From contig CM030711.1 of NCBI GenBank assembly GCA_017979445.1, positions 14,400,922 to 14,464,921 of the forward strand: a stretch of 64,000 nt of DNA, in the 5' to 3' direction. A program made the translations under genes and the position numbers. The DNA comes from Akebia trifoliata. Lineage: Eukaryota > Streptophyta > Magnoliopsida > Ranunculales > Lardizabalaceae. Positions within the stretch are counted from its first letter, which is position 1; each line of letters begins with the position of its first letter. The notes below the pieces were generated by a model, which worked only from the letters and a program-made list of their open reading frames with translations, ran no database searches and was not told the DNA's origin. Of this stretch, positions 34,916 through 46,900 are shown in pieces.

Positions 34916-37900
34916 ATGGAGTTGGCTGAGATAGGTAGAAGCATACAGTCTTCATTTCATCATCACAGTTCGAATTTCAAAACTAGTTTTAGTTCCGATT
35001 CTAGAAGAGAAGATGGTGATGATGATGATGATGAAATTGAGTTGAAGTGGGCAGCAATTGAGAGATTACCCACATTTAAACGTCTTAGAACATCTTTGTT
35101 TGATCAGCAAGAAGAAGGGAAGAAGGATGCGGTAGATGTTACAAAGCTTGGACCTCTAGAAAGGCAATTGTTCATAGAGAAGCTTATAAAGCACATTGAG
35201 AATGATAATCATCGGTTGTTGAAGAAGCTAAGAGAGAGAATAGATAGGTACGCTTGGTCATATTCTTTTATACAATATAAATGAAATTAAGTTCTAAAGT
35301 ATTTATTATTTTACTTTTATTTTGATAAATATATATAACCATGGAAACCAATCATGGATCATCATATATAGTTAACTTCTCTCAACTATTTTTTGCTGGG
35401 AACATAAATTCTACTGCCCCATTCTGGATCAAATGTCAAGGAAAATGTTTTTGTATATTTTATTACTATCTTAATCCACTTCATTTTCAGTTGCCTTTTT
35501 AGAATCATAAACTTAGCATCAAAGAATTTCGATATAGCGGGTATATTCGGTCTTTGTTTTTGTCATAATAGACTTTTCCTTTTATAAATTTTTATTGTTG
35601 TGGCTATTCCAAGATTATTCTAAATATGTTCATATCTAATTTTATCTTTTTCTAATCTTTTTACTCATCTATCTCACCATTTTAGAACCTCATGAATTCA
35701 AATCAAATTAAGAACTTATAGGTGCAATCATTAGTTTTTTTTTTTTTTTTTTTTTGTCCATTTCCTTTTGTATGGTTGGTAAATCTGTTTTTAATGAGAT
35801 CTATCAATAATTCATTCGGTAATAGCCGAAATTGAACCTAGGTCTATGGTATCATCACCAATTGATTTTGCCAACTAAGCTATTTGACTCCTGTTTAATC
35901 AACTATTGAGGCTTATTTCTAGATTCCTTTGAAGGTTCCATGGTGTTATGTTTGTGTCTTATCTTTGTTAGAGGTGGCTTTCCATTGGCTTAAGAAGCTG
36001 TGCAGGAAGGACCAATTTTGTTAAAGTAATATTTTTTCTCAATTTCAACCTTTTACCTAGGGGCAATTTCATCTTTGTACAATCATAAATTCATGGCCAA
36101 CTTTTTTTTTTTTCTTTATTGGTAAGCTAAGGTTTTAGGGAACCCCTCCCCCCCTCTCTCCTCTTTATTGATCATCCACGGATACAATTACATGTTACAT
36201 CGTCAAGAATGATTCTCATGAACTCTTGAGGCATGACAACTTCATCATCAATTACAAAAAAAACTCTCTATCTAGCTCCTAATTGAGCCAAGAAATCAGC
36301 TGCTCTACTAGTCTCTCTCCAGTAGAACTCAAAATTGCAAATGGCAAAAGAGGTGACTAAAAGTTTAATTGACTCTACTTCTTCCACTTACTTCCAAGAT
36401 ACCTCGATTTCACCCTCAATACTTCCAAGATACCTTGATTTCACCCTCAATCAATTTTATGGAGTATAAGGAATCAGATGAAATTAAGATTTGGTTAAAT
36501 CCTCTTAATTTTGCATACCCCATAGCTTCCTTTATTGCTTTCAACTCAATGGAGAAATATCATCTTCACAACCATCCCAAGCAGCAAATTGTATACTATC
36601 TTATAGTTTCTCCCCCACAAAACCCAAACCACTTCCAGCATCTGAGAGTGATCCATCCGTGTTAATCTTCAAGATACCTTCTTCCGGACATTTTCAAAAA
36701 ATGTTTTTCACTTTCTTTGAAATATGTGTCCCTTTACAATCCCATCTTTGTAAGAAAGAAAACGTATTGGGATCAATCTCCAACTCCACATCATTGAACC
36801 CATTTTTTATATCAGTCGCAATCAACTGAAATAGAAATGTTCGTCTGATTTAACCCTTCAAATAGTCTTCTATTACACTTCCTCCAAACATGGTAAACAT
36901 GAGCACATTAAATATCACTATATTCGAAAATCAAACACTCTTGATAAGTAACGGTTCATCCAAAACCGAGCTAAATCATAGTTTGATGATCCCAAATCTC
37001 CTAAGAATATTCCGCCATATCCAATTGTTATATTCACATTGAAAAAAAATATGATCATTTGTTTCCAATGCTGCACGACCAAGATATAAGTTGAAATCCC
37101 CTTTTACTTCAGTTTTCAACTGTAGAAAGTTTTTTCTGAATTGCCAATCATGTTATAAAAGAATACCGTGGAACTCAACTCCTGTGCTAAATTACCTTCC
37201 TCCAATCTACTTTTACTTTATTCTCATTTAGAACACTATAAGCACTTTTAGATGAGAATTTTTCATTGGGGCTCCTCTTCCAAATACATTTGTCTTCCAT
37301 AATCATTTTAGGCATAGACTGTGATGATACTAGATCAATTACCTATTGCATTCTTTCATTATGGGGCATTATTAGTCTCCACCACAATGTGAAAAAAGCC
37401 CAAATTTGACGGTCCTGGGCCGTCAAATTTCATAAAATTCGACGGACAAAGGAGTTGAATTGACATCAAATTTTTCATTGTCAAATTTTTATTTTCGACA
37501 GACCGAAATTGTCAAATTAATGAAGGTTGGGAAAATTCGATAGCTCTAAACCGTCAAATTTGGGAATATTTAGAATTTTGACGGTCCTAGATCGTCAATA
37601 TTCAGTTTCTAAAATTTGTGGGCCTTGGCCCGTCAATTTTTTCTGTAGAATTTTTCAATTTTCACATAGTGCACATTCCATTATCAACAAATTGGCTAAT
37701 TGTTGCTTCCAAATTATTATCCCAAATCTGGATATTCAAGACCGTCCCTCAATCCATGGGTCTCTCCACATTTGAGTGGTTCGACCATCACCCACCAGCA
37801 TATGTAAATTACCCACCACATAACTATTGACTTCAATATATTTCTCCATGCCCAGGAGTGTAGCTTTACAAGTCTAAATACCAGTTCTTCCCACATATCT

Positions 37901-40900
37901 ATTCCTCATCCAAGTCGACCACCTATTGTTGTTCTAGATGAGAGACCAAAAAACTTTCATCATCCTCACTTTGTTACTTTCCCTAAGGCGGTGAATACCA
38001 TGACCTCCATATTCAATAGGAGAGCTGACTTTGGACCATTTCATAAAATGCAGGGAACGATCAAGAGAAGGCCCCTCCATAGAAAATTGTTCAACAAGTT
38101 TTCTATTTTTTTAACACAGTGAAAGGAATGCTAAATGAGGTCGACCAATAGATTTGGAAACTTGAAAGAACGGATTTAATAAGTTCTAAACGGCCAGCGT
38201 AATAGAAAATGAGATTTCCAACTATCAACTCTTTTATGAATTTTGTCAATTAAAGGTTGACACATTCAGGGGCGGAGCTAGTAAGGAGCTGGTGGGGCTA
38301 TTGCCCCCACAGAACTTTGAGACACCCCTATATTTTCAACTAATTACATGCCCTATTTATCCCCACTCCCTCACCTCTCTCCCCATTTGCCCCTACACCC
38401 TCACCTCCCTCCAATTTTTACCCCCACAGAATTTTGAGACACCCCTATATTTTCAACTAATTACATGCCCCATTTGTCCCCACTCCCTCACCTCTTCTAT
38501 TTTTTGTTGATGACATTGCCTCTCGACCAAGACTTCTCAAATATTAATTGGAAATGACTTTAATATCATTTTCTTCAACTTCTAACTAAAAACCTCTTAA
38601 TTTTTCTCTAAAACCATTCATCTTCACTAAACAACTAACCATAATTTGCCCCCACTACAGGAAAATCCTGACTCCGCCCCTAGACATGTTGTATGGGTTA
38701 AACGAGTAGAGAACAAGGGTAACCCCAGATACGTGATTGAAAATAAACCTTCCCTAAATCCTAATTTATCTAAGGGTATGTTTGATTGCATGGAAAGTCA
38801 CTTTCCATGGAATTTGAAATCCATGGAAAATTAGTTGTGGAAAATAGGTAGGGTTGGAAAATCAAATTCCATTGTTTGATTTCACTTGAATAAAATCATG
38901 GAAAAATATGAGAAAAAAGAAAAAAAGGAGAAGGAGGAAAAAGATGAGAGGAGGGGGAGAGGAAGAAGAAGATGACGAGGAAGAGGGAGAGGGGAGGATG
39001 TGACAACGAAGGTGGCGGCGGCGACTACGGTGGCGACGGCGGCGGCGACTACGACGACGGCGGCGGCGACTACGGCGACGGCGACGATGGCGCGACGACG
39101 AAGGTAAGTGAGGAAGATGGGGGGAGAACGTGGTGGTGGTGGCAGAGGAGGTGAGGGATGAAGAAGAAGGAGAAGAAGAAAAAGAAGAAGAAGAGAGAGA
39201 GAGAAGGTGGTCGGAGACGGAGCCAACGGCGACGGCGATGGTGACGACGATGATGACGACGACGGCAAGGTTAGTGTAATGGTGGTGGTGCTGGTGGTGG
39301 TAGTGGTGGTGGTAGGGAAGAATTGAGGATGGAAAATATGGGTGGATTTCATTTTCCCACCCATATGGGTGGGAAAGTAAAATCCATGATTTAGTGGACT
39401 TTTTGAATGGGGTGGAAAATGAATTTCCATTTCCATGTGCAATCAAACACTTGAAAAATGTCATTTTCCATGGAAATTGATTTTCCACCCTATTTTCCAT
39501 GTGCAATCAAACATACCCTAAGACTAAATCTTTTTGGGTACAAGAGTTACTGAAGAATTATTGACTTTTGCCTTCATTAACAAACAACCCAGATAGCAAA
39601 CCAAAGGTTGATAAGACATCCCCAAATGATTGAACAGATTGTAACTCATTCAAAGAGAAAAAAAGCACATCATCCGCAAAAATTAAATAAGAAATACTTG
39701 GAACACAAAAATACTCGAAACTTTAAAAAGATTATAGTCAACTCTATCTTGAAGGAGATAGGAGAAGGCTTCCATACATGATTTTTAAACTCGTCCGAGA
39801 CCGAGATGTATCGCCCGAGTTAACTCGGTATCAAAGCTGAACAAGACCAACTCACAAAGTATTTTGAGACGACCATGTATCATGAGATAAGCGAGTCGTC
39901 TCGAACGATATTTTCCAATATCTCGAGCGATACAAACGGGACAGAGCAGAAAATGATTAATTTACGAGTTAAATGGGACGTATCGGACGAGATTTTCAAA
40001 ATCTCGTCCAAGTTAACCGAGACAAACGAGTTAAAATCTCAATCCTCTATTTTTTCACCCCCAAATCGATTTTTTTTAATTATATATTTTTTTGGGTTCA
40101 TTTTTTATTTTTTTTAGATTTTTTAAATGGTTAAAAGCCATTGTCTCAATGTCGAACGAGATGAGACGTATCGTCCAAGTCAACTCGATATCAGAGCCTA
40201 ACGAAACGAGATGTGATACCGAGTTCAAAAACCATGCTTCCATAACAAGGGTAAATAGATAAGGAGATAGAGGATCTCCTCGTCTCAATCCATGTTCACT
40301 AGAGAAATAACCAAAGGAAAAGCCATTTAAAATTACAAATAGCGAACTCGATGACACACACACCATGACTAACTTCACCCAAAATTCAGGAAATCCAAAT
40401 TGGATAAGGAGATCTTTGAGGAAAGACCAACTAATACAGTCATAGGCTTTCCTAATGTCAATCTTAGCACAGGAAAATTGTGCAACTCTAGGAGAATGGA
40501 AATTTCGAATCATTTAATGGGCAAGAAGAATGTTATCTTGTATTTTTCTATCTTTAATGAAAGTCAATTGAAAAGGACTAACAAGGCTTGAAATGCACTT
40601 TGAAAGCCTATTTGGAAGAATTTTTTAAATGATTTTGTATAGGAAATTACAAAGGGCTATTGGTCTAAACAAGTCTAAAGTCGTGCTATTTTCCACCTTA
40701 GGAATTAAACAAAGAAGAGTGGAATTCACTTCTTTAAGCAATTCCCCACGACGAAACACATTTAAACTAGCATCACAAACATCTTTCCTAACCACATCCC
40801 AAAAAGTTTTATCGAACTCCACCCCAAAACCATCGGACCCTGGGACTTTGTTTTTTGGCGAATCAAAGACAGCTTTTTTAATTTCCTCACAGATTACTGG

Positions 40901-43900
40901 GCAAGTAAGAAATTCAACATGTTCATCAAACACCCATTTCAAGAGAGGAATAACTGAACTTACAATATTATGGTTTCTTTTGTAGGTACTTTGGAAGTAT
41001 TCTGCTGACCATTCTCCCATACTAGTTTCATCTCAAAGGATAGTTCCTTCTGGTTTTTCAAACTCTGTGATGGCATTACGTGCAGTATTAGAGACAGTGG
41101 TACTATAGAAGAATCTGATATTCCTGTCTCCTTCCTTCAACCATTGCACCCTAGATTTTTGTCTATAAAACTTCTCCTTGGCTTCAATTTCTTCCTTGTA
41201 CTTCTTCAGAACCTTCTTTTCTTTCTCAACAAAGGACTCATCTGAATGATTATTTTTCTTTTCCTTTGAACTTCATTTAGATTTAATTTGGCATCTTCCT
41301 TTCTCTCATTTATCCACCTGAAGACATCCATATTCCATGTCCGCAAAGTATTCTTAACAGCTCTCAACTTATTAGTTACTTTGTACATCGGACTCCTATC
41401 CACTGGAGTTCTCCGGAAACATGAATTTAAGAGGTGCATGATCCGAAACTCCCTCTTGTAAATAGCATAGGTTCATAAACAAAAGTTTGGAAAGCCATTC
41501 TAAATTTATAAGAGCTTTGTCAACCTATTAGCAATCCTTCGTCCACCCATTGATTTATTGGTCCAAGAAAACCAATTATCAACAGTCTTCAAATCTTGAA
41601 GGCCATTCGCATCAATACAATTGTTGAATCTTTCATCACTCTAATGGACGCTGGTCTACCTCCAATTTTTTTTATCTTGAAAGCAGACCATGTAAAAATC
41701 TCTGATCACTATCCATATCTGATTTGTTGATCACTGATTTAGATCATCCCATAGCTCTCTTTTGGTTTGTTCCGAATTATTAGCAAAAAGTACAGAAAAT
41801 TGGAAAATAAAACCATCTCTAACTTGTTGCATCTGAGAATGTATCATTTGCCTAGATTCAAACTGTTTATCAACCTTAAATTTTAAAGGATTCCATCCCA
41901 CCCAAATACGGCCATATGGATATTGATAGTTATCTATACACTTCCAAAATTTACACATTTTCTTCTGATATTTTGCTACTAGCGCTGAATCAATTTTAAT
42001 TTCGTAGAATCCCAATAAATCCACAGTTTCCCTCCTTAGAAAGTCTTGAATAGCTTGTCTCTTCCTCCTATCATTCATTCCCCTTACATTCCAAGTTAGG
42101 ACTGATGTTAAATACTAGGTTGAAGGTTTTTCCCCCTCCCCAAGGGTAATCACTCTAGATCGAGTAGATCTTGTCACAACTTCATCTGCCTTCTTATTTT
42201 ATTTTTTTATTTTTTCTGCCTTATTTCTTCTCTTTCTGAGATTATAGACTTGGGCTCTTGATCTCCTCTTCTTCTACTTGCATCTCATGATTATTAGAGG
42301 TCAAGGAATCATCACACAGTCTTGTGTATCATCATCAAGATCTTCCACATCCCCTTGATCTGCTCCCAAGACTTGGAAAGCATTCGTTATTTTCATCGGT
42401 TCAATGTGCAAAGCTATCTCCAATCTGTTTTCCAGATCCTTCCCCATCACTTTAATTTCCTTCCCTTTGCTTTTGTTTGTGCCGATGCTGGAGCTTCCTC
42501 TCTAAGGAACATATTCCCATTGAGCTACCTCTTTCCCCTTCTCACATACACTATCATTGTTAGTCGATATAGTATTATCACAACCCCCTCCTTCGAAACA
42601 ACAATTGCTATCGATTCAGTAGGGTTATCATTCATTACCACTATTAGCGCCTTCAAAAGATCCTCACCTACCACATTGGTATTTGGAGCCATCACCTATA
42701 CCTGAGATTCCTCATTAGTTTCTCCTCGCTTTTGTCTCCATTCTTCTCTTGTGATAATTTTTATTGTAAGTTTTTGCCTTGGACATCAATCCACATAATG
42801 ATCAAATGTTTCACATTGATTACAAGGCTTCGGCCATTCATAAAAGCATATCCTAAATCAGTAGCTCAAAATTGTAGTGGAAGATGTGGAAGTCTGATCC
42901 AAATCGATATTGTTTTCATCATCTCTCTAACTGGATTTGAATCCATTGTCCATATCCGAAGAATCAATGGTCTCCCCCCAACAGTCCAGATAGTTGAGTT
43001 AAGAACCATATTGCAATCTTCCTCATTGTCAAACTTGGAAAGGAAGAAACCCTCCTCCAAAGACATCATCTCCATATGACCCTTTATTTTCCACATCCTT
43101 TCCACCGCAGATTTCAAACTTAAAAAGTAAGGTCACTTCCTTAAAAGATGACCCGCCAAAGAATGTTGCCAGCGAATAGCCTCTTCATGTATTAGATTTT
43201 CAGGAATGAAAACTGATTTCTTGTCCTTCTCCTCTGGGAAGACTTTAAGATCCTTATCCATAGTTGTTGCGCTACGTGCGGCAATTATAATGAATAGTAC
43301 GAAAAGAAAAAAAAAACAAGAAAGAAATAAAAACACATAGATGTAACGTGGTTCGACGGTGTGCCTACATCTACAGGAGCGAGGAGTTGAATTTTCACTA
43401 TATGTAAAATTAGTATCACATCATATGAATTTATAGTAAACCCTAGCCATACAATAAGTATTAAAAAATTCTAATAATACCCCTGTACCGTACTGCGGGG
43501 GCGTTGCCCCCGCACCCCAACCTATTAATTGTCTCTGGCAATAAAACAGTAAATCATCCCAAAAGGCAGATGCCGTTGTTCTGCTCCGTTCCATTCGGTA
43601 CGTTATGCGTTCCTCGCTACACTCCCCTCTCTCCACTCCAGCATCCTCCTGCTTTCTCTATATATGTGTTCCACTCAATATGAGCCACATACTACTATAA
43701 CAATGCAGTCAGAACCCTTGAAAAGATTCTTCCAAGAAAATCTAGAAGAAGACGCAATGATGAAAAAAACCTCCTCCAAAATCGAAAAAGAAGGTATTAG
43801 GGTTTAAGAGACTCTATACACGGGCTGCTCTAGATAATCTTTATCATTTTTAAGAATAGAAAATGATGTGAATCATCTTCTAAAGCCTCCCTTCAATTGA

Positions 43901-46900
43901 TTCTCTTGCTAGATAAAGTTTCTCTCTCTAGAAATCCTAATCGTCACCCCAAAGTTCTTCAATGTTTCATTAATACAAGTGAATGCCTAATTCATAGCCA
44001 ACTTGTTTTAGAGTTTCTATTAGAGTTTTTTTGAGTTCTTCTGAAAGGAAGAGAGATTGTTAACCCTGATTTTTCATGGATATATATAATGAAATAATTT
44101 CATCATCGCCCATGGACATGGGCAATCTTGCCGAAACATATAAATTATATATCATGTGCTCTTTCTATTTTGGTTATTATCCTCATTTCTGGCACCCTAT
44201 TTTCTACAATATAACCTTTGCACTTATCCAACTCAGCATGATCTGAATATAGTATTTTCGGATTGAGTCATGCTACACTGCCTTCGTTGGACACTGCGTT
44301 CAACACTGTGCTGACGTCGCAGTGCACAGATAACCATAGGTTTCTTTCCTCGAGATACAAGTGAAAAAATCAATGGTTCTCTATGCACTGCCACATCAGC
44401 ACAGTGTCCAACAAAGGCAGTCCAGTATTTTCGCGTTCGGATTGAAGAGATTGGATATGTTGGATACATATACTCAAAAAGGGATGAGAATTCAAGTTCT
44501 GGCACAGTATACTCATAAACAGAATTTATTATAATACGCAGTGCCTTCAATTCCTATCAGTTATGGTATTGGTACTGAAACATGTGGAACCAAAACTGAA
44601 ACCAACAGATATTTAGTTTTCCATTGGACACAGGTTACCTTTTCGATTATTAAATAAATAGAAACCAATAAGGGAAATTAAAATAAATAGACTCAGTTAG
44701 AAGAAATATATCTCTGGCATTATTATATCAGATATATCAGGTCCAGTTATCCCAATTCGGTCCAGGTAACAATATACCCAAGGCCAGAATATATTATTGA
44801 CAAACGTTCTTGTTTCCATTGATCATAGTTTCAGTATTAATATTAGTAATTTTGTAACAGAGATAAGGTATTCCCGGGTCTTGATCTTTTTTCGATTCTA
44901 ATCAGGCATCATCGTTAATCGGACACCCAAGTGACACCCTAACCTATCATCCATGTTTTCCATTTCGTCCTTTCTGATAATACACTACATGTGTTTCTAT
45001 ATAGTGACCAACTACACCAATTATTTTTCTGCCAATCCAAGGAAAGTGTTGTGAGATGTCTAGTACTCTTATTGGGCTTGGACTTCAATAGGAAAAAACA
45101 GTATCAAAGGGGACCTTTATCCAAAGCAGAGTGTGCCCATGCAGGGGTTCAGGGGCAGTGCCCCGAGGCGAATTTTTTGGATATTTGTATGTATTTTTGG
45201 GGTAGGGTTTTTTATGTTTTTTCTGTGAGGTCCCTTGTGGCAGAAAGAGTTGTAGAGGACGGAGTGTGTAAGACTCCTCTGTGGCTGTAGGCAATTTGCT
45301 GAACCACGTAAATCTTGTGTTCTTCATGTATTCATTTCATTTTTGTTTGTTTTTCTCTTGCTACACTTCCACACAACAGAAAGATAACACTTTCTTATTC
45401 AGGGCAGATCATGTTTTATAATGTATGTGTTTATGCTCTAGAACTACATATGCATGTAGATATGTATGAATGTATGGTGCAGACGTACACATGTTACTCG
45501 AATAACTTTGTATGTTTCTTATAGAGTGGATGTGAAATTGCCTACTGTGGAAGTGAGATGCAAGAATGTGTGTGTGGAGGCAGAATGTGAGGTAGTCGAG
45601 GGGAAGCCTCTCCCTACTATATGGAACTCTCTCAAAAGCATGTTCTCTGTAAGGATTGCTTCTATCTCGATATGATATGATAATTTTCTGTAAAGAAGTC
45701 ACCTCTATTCTTAAAACCAGAACAGTAGATGACAATTGTTTTGTACAAAGAGGTGTTTGGGATCTTTTGTTCGGCACAAGCGTCTTAAAAATCATTGATT
45801 CTTCTATAGTAGTGTTGAAGCTATCAGCTATTTTAACAATTTCTGCAAAGATCATAACCTTTTCCTCGATCTTTATTTGTAATGAAGTTGTATTTTGAAC
45901 AGGTTTTTACAAAGATTACTTGTTGGAATTCTCAAGAAGCAAGGCTAACAATTCTCAAAGATGTCAGTGGCCTCATCAAGCCTTCAAGGTAAGAGAATTT
46001 CAGTTTATGTCCCACTGATTGGATGGTCCAAGTCTGTATGTAATTATTGCAAAATCTCTAATCTCTCTCATAAATCTATAAATTTTGTTGAAGCAGTTAG
46101 TCTTGGCTAACCAAATCAATAACCATGTTTTGAAACTATAGTCTTGTTCTAAAGAAAAAAAAATATATTAAAAGTTAATATTCATGGAGGATTATTTGGC
46201 TTGCAGGATGACTCTTCTACTTGGCCCTCCGGGATGTGGGAAAACCACCTTGTTATTGGCTCTAGCTGGAAAATTAAACCAATCTCTCAAGGTATGATAA
46301 TTATTAAATTAAATTAAATGATAATAAATAAAATAATAATAGGAAAGAAGAAGAATGCCAAACAGTCCTAACTTGTCTAATTGAATGCCCCATCTGATGC
46401 TTTTTCTCCTCTAAGCTATGCATTATCATTAGAATATGAAACTTTCGTTAATCGGCTTTCTTTAAAAGCTAATCTTATATAAATACTACAATCAACCCAT
46501 GATCAGAATTTCTATAATTCATTTCCTTTTTCTCTACTTCTTGTCGTACATTTCAGGTCACGGGGGAAATCTCTTACAATGGTTACAGATTAGATGACTT
46601 TGTTCCACAGAAAACATCGGCTTACATAAGCCAACATGACCTTCACATACCCGAGATGACTGTTAGGGAAACACTTGATTTTTCGGCACTTTGCCAGGGT
46701 GTTGGAAGCAGAGCAGGTGACCGAGCTCCTGGGACACACCATATATATTTTATGGTAATTAAGATTTTGAAACCATTTCTCAATATAAGCTGATATTTTT
46801 CACTTTTCTTCTTATGAAGAGATAATGATGGAAGTTAGTAGAAGAGAGAAACAAGCAGGAATTGTCCCTGATCCAGAAATAGACACTTATATGAAGGTAA

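Larger units (their letters stand above)
36102..43988 (-). mobile_element. Full-length L1-type LINE, antisense in intron 1
   Basis: Bounded by a 14-bp TSD with one mismatch, aattcatggccaac (36088-36101) and aattcatagccaac (43989-44002). The poly(A) is the T run at 36102-36113. Minus-strand domains in order: DUF4283-like ORF1, AP endonuclease, reverse transcriptase, zinc-binding zf-RVT region, RNase H. Removing later insertions leaves about 5.5-6 kb, the usual size of plant L1. Stops and frameshifts show it is inactive. Confidence 0.85.
35248..45524 (+). other. Giant intron 1 of the ABCG transporter
   Basis: 10,277 bp between donor AG|GTACGC and acceptor TTATAG|A. The phase joins ...RERID-R to [11 protein letters not shown], as in related proteins. 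Almost all of it is transposon: SINE, full-length antisense LINE with nested MITEs, a hairpin element and a solo LTR. Every other intron of the gene is under 1.1 kb. Confidence 0.85.

Noticed and set aside
35800..35898. tRNA gene on the minus strand
   Set aside because: A and B boxes are present but no tRNA fold or anticodon arm; the poly(A) tail shows it is a SINE.
38862..39506. Long minus-strand open frames (186 and 214 codons)
   Set aside because: They are serine/arginine/histidine runs produced by a triplet-rich core of a Harbinger-type element, with two overlapping frames equally open.
43485..43520. GGGGGCGTTGCCCCC hairpin as a transcription terminator
   Set aside because: It lies in a probable LTR of a nuclear plant genome; similar GC hairpins occur in Copia-like LTRs, and bacterial-type terminators do not apply.
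45409..45855. 148-codon minus-strand frame
   Set aside because: It lies antisense across exon 2 of the transporter and its flanking introns, so it is a shadow of real coding sequence on the plus strand.
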